DNA of 64,000 nt from contig NZ_CP080267.1 in the NCBI RefSeq assembly GCF_019431375.1, forward strand, positions 1,116,001 through 1,180,000. The letters run 5' to 3'. The first letter of the stretch is position 1, and the number at the start of each line of letters is the position of its first letter. The position numbers and the translations under genes are program-made. This document shows, piece after piece, positions 59,084 to 64,000 of this stretch. Below the pieces are notes generated by a model, which saw only the letters and a program-made list of their open reading frames with translations, was not told where the DNA came from and searched no databases. This stretch comes from Alcanivorax sp. (lineage in GTDB: Bacteria; Pseudomonadota; Gammaproteobacteria; Pseudomonadales; Alcanivoracaceae).

Positions 59084-59854
59084 TCAGAACGCGGACACGC
59101 CTCCATCCACGGCGATGGTCTGGCCATTCATGTAGCTGTTGGCCGGGGACAGCATCATCAGCATCACGGTGACGATTTCTTCCGGCTGGCCCAAGCGCTT
59201 CATGGGGCAACCGGACGCCAGCATGGCATGCATGGCGGCCTTGTCTTCGGACAGGTTACCTTCATCCACCATGGGCGTATGGGTATAGAACGGGCAGATC
59301 GCGTTGACGCGAATATTGCGCTTTGCCACTTCCACCGCAGCAGTTTTGGTCAGCCCGATCACCGCATGCTTGGCCGCGGAGTAGGCGCCAATTTTCGGCG
59401 CGCCACCCAGCCCGGCCATAGAGCTCACGTTGACGATGCTGCCACCGTTTTCCTTCATGGCAGCGATCTGGTGCTTCATGCCAAACATCACCCCTTTCAC
59501 ATTCACGTTCACCTGCTGATCCAGCACTTCCTCGGTGAGCTGATCGAAAGGAATAAAACCATGGGCAATACCGGCATTGTTCACCGCCATATCCAGATGG
59601 CCGAACTGCGCCAGCGCGGTTTCCACCATGGCCTTGCAGTCCGCTTCGCTGGAGACATCGCACCGCAACGCCGCCACTTTAATGCCCTGCTCCGCCAGCG
59701 CCTCGGCTTGCGGGTTAAGGGCGTCCATATTGATATCCCCCAGCACCAACGCCGCCCCGCGCTTGCCGAGCTCTTCGGCCAGCAACTTGCCAAAGCCACT
59801 GGCCGCGCCGGTAATCAGCGCCGTCTTGCCGGTAAAATCGAGAATCGGATCCAT
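59084..59854 (-). CDS. Short-chain dehydrogenase/reductase (1)
   Basis: A 256-residue classical SDR. TGAASGFG cofactor motif, NNAG, catalytic Ser in IVNVSSMAGLGG and YSAAK (Tyr/Lys), ending TIAVDGGVSAF. Oxidises a hydroxyl to a keto group or the reverse using NAD(P). Lies at the 3' end of a minus-strand acyl-CoA cluster; a repeat separates it from the second SDR. Confidence 0.92.
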   Translation of the reverse strand: MDPILDFTGKTALITGAASGFGKLLAEELGKRGAALVLGDINMDALNPQAEALAEQGIKVAALRCDVSSEADCKAMVETALAQFGHLDMAVNNAGIAHGFIPFDQLTEEVLDQQVNVNVKGVMFGMKHQIAAMKENGGSIVNVSSMAGLGGAPKIGAYSAAKHAVIGLTKTAAVEVAKRNIRVNAICPFYTHTPMVDEGNLSEDKAAMHAMLASGCPMKRLGQPEEIVTVMLMMLSPANSYMNGQTIAVDGGVSAF

Positions 59855-59912
59855 GAAAGGTTCTCCTGATAATTAAGCCGCCACGAGCCCAAATTCAGCT
59901 CGCCCGGACTGG

Positions 59913-60074
59913 CTGTAGGAGCGTCGCTGGCGGCGCGATTTCAGGCTCGGACCAAGCTTCCGGTTTTCTGGAGAAACCTGTCGAGCTCTGAAATGCCTGA
60001 TCGCCCTTCGGTCGATTTCCGCGCTGCGCGCGGTTCGCGCCTCGAGAGGCGCTCCTACAGCGGCTTTGTAGAAA
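59913..60074. repeat. REP-like composite repeat
   Basis: Starts CTGTAGGAGCGTCGC TGGCGGCGCGAT and ends CTCGAGAGGCGCTCCTACAG. Its right 78 bp (59997-60074) align with 52341-52418, including CGGCTTTGTAGAAA. It fills the gap between the two SDR genes. Confidence 0.82.
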
Positions 60075-60096
60075 GCCCGAATTGTGCTCGTAGCTA

Positions 60097-60861
60097 TTAG
60101 ATGGTCATCCCACCATCCACCACGACGCATTCCCCGGTCACATAACTGGAGGCATCGGATACCAGGTACAGCACGGTTCCCGCCATCTCTTTCGGGTCAG
60201 CATGACGGCGCATGGGGATCTCCTTGATGGCGGAATCGTAGATGTCCTCGTTGGTGAACAGGGCACCGGCGAACTTGGTTTTGGTCAGGCCTGGCAGCAA
60301 GGCATTCACCCGCACATTGAACTGGGCGCATTCCTGGGCGAAGGATTTGGTCATGCTGATCACCGCCGCCTTGGAGATGGAATAGATACCCTGCATGTCG
60401 CCCGGAGTAAGGCCATTCACCGAAGCGGTATTCACAATGGCGCCACCGCCATGCTCACGCATCAGCTTGGCACCTTCCACGGACATGTAGAAATAGCCGC
60501 GCAGGTTCACATCCACGGTCTTGTCGAAGGCATCCACCGGGGTATCCAGAATATGCCCGAAGAAAGGATTGGCCGCGGCGTTGTTGACCAGAATATCCAG
60601 CTTGCCGTGCACCTCACGGATATGGGAAAAGATCGCCTGGATCTGCGCCATCTCGCCGATATGGCAGGGAAAGGCTTCCGCACTGCCGCCGTCGGCCTTG
60701 ATCGCATCCGCCACCGCCTGACAGCCATCGATCTTGCGACTGGAGACGATCACGTGAGCGCCCTGCTCCGCCAGCAGTCTGGCGATCTCTTCACCAATCC
60801 CCCGGCTGGCACCGGTTACCAGGGCAATCTTGCCCTCAAGATTAAAAAGGTCGGTACTCAT
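60097..60861 (-). CDS. Short-chain dehydrogenase/reductase (2)
   Basis: A 254-residue SDR. TGASRGIG cofactor motif, NNAAANPFFG, catalytic region IVNTASVNGLTPGDMQGIYSISKAA (Ser-Tyr-Lys), C-terminus TGECVVVDGGMTI. It is closest in style to the DHRS4/peroxisomal 2,4-type SDRs that act on keto-/hydroxyacyl substrates. The start was set at MSTDLFNLEGK (60861; GGGAGAG upstream). A heptad element lies immediately upstream. Confidence 0.92.
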   Translation of the reverse strand: MSTDLFNLEGKIALVTGASRGIGEEIARLLAEQGAHVIVSSRKIDGCQAVADAIKADGGSAEAFPCHIGEMAQIQAIFSHIREVHGKLDILVNNAAANPFFGHILDTPVDAFDKTVDVNLRGYFYMSVEGAKLMREHGGGAIVNTASVNGLTPGDMQGIYSISKAAVISMTKSFAQECAQFNVRVNALLPGLTKTKFAGALFTNEDIYDSAIKEIPMRRHADPKEMAGTVLYLVSDASSYVTGECVVVDGGMTI

Positions 60862-60878
60862 TACTACTCTCCCGATAA

Positions 60879-61006
60879 AAAGCGTCAAGCTACAAGCCGC
60901 AAGCTTCAACGCGAGCAGACCCTGTAGCCATTCGAAAAACGGAAAAACCGCGCCGCAACGTCAACGTGGTTTTCCTTGTAGCTTGAGGCTTGCAGCTTGG
61001 AGCTGC
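60879..61006. repeat. Heptad-armed palindromic element (h)
   Basis: Left arm AAGCGTC AAGCTAC AAGCCGC AAGCTTC AACGCG. Right arm TTGTAGC TTGAGGC TTGCAGC TTGGAGC TGC. Lies between the SDR and the phosphotransferase gene; its left arm is only about 18 bp upstream of the SDR start codon. Confidence 0.85.
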
Positions 61007-61007
61007 T

Positions 61008-62054
61008 TTACGCCCCTTCTTTGATGATCTGTACAGCCATGGACGCCAGTGGCTCGACCAGCGCGCCGACCTGGGCCGCTTCCTTGTTGGAGGCGTTACC
61101 GTCTACAGCCCGTTTCGCCACGCCCTGACAGATGGCAGCAAGGCGGAAGAAGCTGAAGGCCAGATAGAATTCCCAGTTGTCGATACGATCGATGCCGCGA
61201 CGCTGGCAGTACTGATCCACATATTCTTTTTCAGTTGGGATCCCCAGAGCCTTACGATCAACACCCTGCAGCCCCGCCATCTTGGCGCCCCGCTGTGGCA
61301 TGCGCATACCCATACACTGGTAGGCCAGGTCCGCCAGCGGATGCCCCAGGGTGGACAGCTCCCAGTCCAGCACCGCGATGACCTTCGGTTCACTGGGGTG
61401 CCACATCATGTTGTCGAGACGAAAGTCGCCGTGTACCAGGGATACCTGGCCGTCGTCTTCCGGCTGGTTGGCCTGCAGCCAGGCGATCAGCTCGTCCATG
61501 GCCGGGATGTCCTGCAACTTTGAGGCTTCGTACTGCTGGGTCCAGCGACCCAGTTGCCGCTCGAAGTAGTTGCCGGGCTTGCCGTAATCAGTCAGACCGA
61601 CCTTTTCCAGGTCCACACTGTGCAAGGCCGCAAGCACCCGGTTCATTTCTTCGTACATGGCCGCGCGGGTAGCATTACCCGCTTCGCCCTCGCCCGCTTC
61701 CGGCAAGGACGCGCCCCACAGGATGCGCCCTTCACAGAATTCCATCACATAAAACATGGAACCGATCACGTCGCGGTCTTCGCACAGGTGCAGTACCCGT
61801 GGCACCGGCACATCGGTGTCTTTCAGGGCCGCCATCACCCGGAACTCCCGATCCACCGCGTGGGCAGACTTGAGCAGCTTGCCCGGCGGCTGCCGGCGCA
61901 ACACATAGGCACCGGACGGCGTAGTGATCTTGAAGGTGGGGTTGGACTGGCCGCCTTCAAACTTGTCAGCCTCGATAGGCCCCTTGAAGCCATCGATATG
62001 CTGCTCAAGGTATTCGGCCAGTTTCTGTGTATCCAGCGTATCCACCTGGGACAT
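61008..62054 (-). CDS. APH-fold phosphotransferase (ACAD10/11 kinase-like)
   Basis: A 348-residue aminoglycoside-phosphotransferase-fold kinase. N-lobe FEGGQSNPTFKITTPSGAYVLRRQP, catalytic loop SLVHGDFRLDNMMWHP (Asp and Asn), metal motif VLDWELSTLGHPLADLAY, and a C-terminal helical region with LAFSFFRLAAICQG. This is the type that precedes ACAD domains in mammalian ACAD10/11 and matches the LvaA-type 4-hydroxyacyl-CoA kinases. The adjacent ACAD (82 bp upstream on the same strand) supports a 4-phosphoacyl-CoA route. Confidence 0.9.
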   Translation of the reverse strand: MSQVDTLDTQKLAEYLEQHIDGFKGPIEADKFEGGQSNPTFKITTPSGAYVLRRQPPGKLLKSAHAVDREFRVMAALKDTDVPVPRVLHLCEDRDVIGSMFYVMEFCEGRILWGASLPEAGEGEAGNATRAAMYEEMNRVLAALHSVDLEKVGLTDYGKPGNYFERQLGRWTQQYEASKLQDIPAMDELIAWLQANQPEDDGQVSLVHGDFRLDNMMWHPSEPKVIAVLDWELSTLGHPLADLAYQCMGMRMPQRGAKMAGLQGVDRKALGIPTEKEYVDQYCQRRGIDRIDNWEFYLAFSFFRLAAICQGVAKRAVDGNASNKEAAQVGALVEPLASMAVQIIKEGA

Positions 62055-62135
62055 GGAGCTCTCCTGTTATTCTCTGTCTGCTGCGCAATAGGCAAAGCCC
62101 GGAGTGTGTGTCACACCCCGGGCAAACACCGCGTC

Positions 62136-63344
62136 TCAGGCGAAATATTTGGCCAGGTTGCGGCCCAGTTGCATCATGTGCACCTGATCCGGACCGTCAG
62201 CCAGCCGCAGGGTGCGGGCATAGCTGAAGAAGTTGACCAACGGGGTATCCTGGCTCAGGCCCACCGCACCGTGGACCTGAATCGCCCGATCAATCACATT
62301 TAACGCCATATTTGGCGCTACCACCTTGATCATAGCGATCAAATCCTTGGCGACTTTGTTACCTTCGCGGTCCATGGTGTCTGCCGCCTTCAAGGTCATC
62401 AGGCGAGCCTGCTCGATTTCACAGTAGGAACGCGCCAGATCTTCACGCACCGAGCCCTGCTTGCTCATGGGCTGGCCGAACACCACACGCTCATTGACAC
62501 GCTTGGCCATCAGTTCGAAGGATTCCTGGGCGGCACCAATCAAACGCATGCAGTGATGAATACGGCCCGGCCCCAGGCGGCCCTGAGCAATTTCAAAGCC
62601 ACGGCCTTCACCCAGGATCATGTTCTCCTTGGGTACCCGCACGTTGTCGAACACCACTTCCGCGTGACCTTCCGGCGCATCGTTGTAACCAAACACCTGC
62701 ATGGGACGCACGATATTCACTCCCGGAGTGTTGGTGGGCACCAGAATCTGGGATTGCTGCTGGTGACGATTCGGGTTGTCCGGGTCGGTCTTGCCCATCA
62801 CGATCATGATCTCGCAGGTCTTGCGCATGGCACCGCTGATGTAGAACTTACGGCCATTGATCACGTAGTCGTCACCGTCCCGCTCGATGCGGGTCTCGAT
62901 ATTGGTGGCATCGGACGACGCCACTTCCGGCTCGGTCATGGCAAAGGCACTGCGGATACGACCTTCCAACAAGGGCTGCAGCCAGTCTTTCTTCTGTTGC
63001 TCGTTACCGTACTTGGCCAGCACTTCCATGTTGCCGGTATCCGGCGCGGCACAGTTGAAGGCTTCGGAAGCGATGCGGCTGCGGCCCATTTCCTCGGCCA
63101 GCGGTGCGTATTCCAGGTTGCTCAGGCCGGCACTGTAATCCCCGTATTCCTTTGGCAGAAACAGGTTCCACAGCCCCTTTGCCCGGGCTTTCTCTTTCAG
63201 CTCTTCCATCACCGGCGGGGTTTCCCACGGGCTTTTTTCCAGCTGTTCGTGGTACAGGCCTTCCACCGGGCGGATCTCGGTGTCGATGAAATGACGCACC
63301 TGGGTAATCAGGTCCTGCACTTTTTCTGTGTATTGAAAATCCAT
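62136..63344 (-). CDS. Acyl-CoA dehydrogenase (ACAD10/11-like)
   Basis: A 402-residue ACAD. FAMTEPEVASSDATNIETRIERDGD (the E-V-A-S-S-D form of the FAD loop is typical of ACAD10/11 and LvaC-type enzymes), NGRKFYISGAM, LGPGRIHHCMRLIGAAQ, and a C-terminus AIQVHGAVGLSQDTPLVNFFSYARTLRLADGPDQVHMMQLGRNLA in which the usual YEGT catalytic site is replaced by LADGPDQVH. Start at MDFQYTEKVQ (GGGAGAG upstream). Confidence 0.92.
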   Translation of the reverse strand: MDFQYTEKVQDLITQVRHFIDTEIRPVEGLYHEQLEKSPWETPPVMEELKEKARAKGLWNLFLPKEYGDYSAGLSNLEYAPLAEEMGRSRIASEAFNCAAPDTGNMEVLAKYGNEQQKKDWLQPLLEGRIRSAFAMTEPEVASSDATNIETRIERDGDDYVINGRKFYISGAMRKTCEIMIVMGKTDPDNPNRHQQQSQILVPTNTPGVNIVRPMQVFGYNDAPEGHAEVVFDNVRVPKENMILGEGRGFEIAQGRLGPGRIHHCMRLIGAAQESFELMAKRVNERVVFGQPMSKQGSVREDLARSYCEIEQARLMTLKAADTMDREGNKVAKDLIAMIKVVAPNMALNVIDRAIQVHGAVGLSQDTPLVNFFSYARTLRLADGPDQVHMMQLGRNLAKYFA

Positions 63345-63395
63345 GTAGCTCTCCCTTGTCACTTGTTCGTTACAGTCTTTGTGCTGCGTTAAAAA

Positions 63396-64000
63396 TCAAA
63401 AATAGGTAATGGCTTCGAACCGATCCGGGCGATCCAGGTGCGGCACATTGTTGAAACTGGCCATGCGCACCACCTTGTTATTAAAAAAACCGTGAGTAAC
63501 GCTGCTGTTGCGAATCTGCAGATTCAGTTCAACCACGGTGTCATCGGCCGCATTCAGGGCATGTTTGAGAAACATGGCCATGGCACCACCGGAACTGACA
63601 ATCAGGATGCGATCCCTGTCACTGTACTGCTGCTGAATATGATCACGAGCGGCCAGTACCCGGTCAGAAAAGGACTGCCAGGTTTCCGGCAGATCACCGG
63701 TGAGCTCGTCCATGCGCCAATGCTTCATGGCCGTCTTCAGCGCCTTGTAGAACGCCGCCACTGGCGCACCCTCACCGGGTGCCTGCTCTGGGTACTGAGT
63801 CAGGTAGGCATCGACGATGGACTGGAAATCGAACTCGTTGAGGCCGGCGTGAATATCTTCCGGTAAGGCCACGCCCAGCCCTTCACAGATGCCGGCACCG
63901 GTTTCCCGATGACGTACCAGATCGCCAGACAGCAGCGCATCGAAGCCCATATCCCGTTCGGCAAAATACTCGCCCAGCCAGCGGGCCTGCTGGTGGCCAA
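63396..64000 (-). CDS. Histidine-phosphatase-superfamily protein, N-terminus beyond window
   Basis: At least 200 codons, open to the window edge; the visible part begins HQQARWLGEYFAERD. The segment LLSGDLVRHRETG is the second conserved region of the phosphoglycerate-mutase-like family; the catalytic RHG motif should lie just outside the window. Where the second catalytic His is usually found (LVVSHGG), this protein has ILIVSSGGAMAMFL, so His is replaced. Such SSGG members are common beside acyl-CoA genes. Adjacent to the kinase/ACAD pair. Confidence 0.85.
   Translation of the reverse strand, partial: GHQQARWLGEYFAERDMGFDALLSGDLVRHRETGAGICEGLGVALPEDIHAGLNEFDFQSIVDAYLTQYPEQAPGEGAPVAAFYKALKTAMKHWRMDELTGDLPETWQSFSDRVLAARDHIQQQYSDRDRILIVSSGGAMAMFLKHALNAADDTVVELNLQIRNSSVTHGFFNNKVVRMASFNNVPHLDRPDRFEAITYF

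Overview
The window reads as a chromosomal segment of a GC-rich, aerobic, lipid- and acid-degrading gammaproteobacterium. The best guess is the Alcanivorax/Alloalcanivorax group, with Marinobacter-like bacteria as alternatives. This rests on gene content: many acyl-CoA dehydrogenases (ACADs), thiolase, CoA ligase, AcrAB, an OmpW-type porin, and a PF10118 metal-dependent hydrolase. No rRNA, tRNA, CRISPR, prophage or transposase gene was seen.

Layout. 1-8.2 kb holds housekeeping and stress genes: hemerythrin-like protein, glycine-zipper protein, gltS, nth, a DUF3617 protein, dienelactone hydrolase, a DUF1330 protein, a YigZ-family protein, and a yiaV/yiaW-like pair. 8.3-12.7 kb is a near-perfect 2.16-kb tandem duplication carrying a lipoprotein gene, ohr (organic hydroperoxide resistance) and its repressor ohrR. 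In the second copy ohr is broken by a 1-bp deletion and the lipoprotein tail is chimeric. 12.6-16.5 kb encodes glutaryl-CoA dehydrogenase, a thiolase and a divergent ACAD. 16.6-28.4 kb holds a polytopic membrane protein, a metallo-beta-lactamase-fold hydrolase, a quinone-oxidoreductase-like enzyme, an OmpW-like porin next to a giant Ig-like lipoprotein, and a three-gene overlapping operon (CurA-like reductase, DHA2 exporter, panE-like).

28.7-38.3 kb is one long minus-strand locus: acyl-CoA ligase, a Liv-type ABC importer, a 3-hydroxyacyl-CoA dehydrogenase remnant and a paired ACAD. It looks like uptake, CoA activation and beta-oxidation of a carboxylic acid, and it carries a deletion scar at 31.1-31.9 kb. 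38.6-43.8 kb is an AcrR-type repressor divergent from acrAB, with a recognisable operator. 44.2-52.1 kb is a complete chemosensory cluster (receiver, CheA, CheW, receptor, CheY, CheB, CheR, CheX) with no flagellar genes. Its soluble receptor combines a truncated-hemoglobin domain, two PAS domains and an MCP signalling domain, and is split by a frameshift. 52.4-64 kb continues with a hotdog thioesterase, an IclR regulator divergent from an aldehyde dehydrogenase, a TonB receptor, and a two-SDR / APH-kinase / ACAD / histidine-phosphatase run that resembles a split version of mammalian ACAD10/11.

Intergenic DNA is rich in two repeat classes. One is a REP-like family built on GTAGGAGCG / CGCTCCTAC arms or on GTTGGAGCC / GGCTCCAAC arms. 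The other is a less familiar class whose inverted arms are strings of degenerate 7-bp units; the unit differs from locus to locus, but each arm mirrors its partner. Three places (10.5 kb, 31.2-31.9 kb, 48.0 kb) show frame-breaking indels next to otherwise intact genes. They may be real lesions or assembly/sequencing errors.
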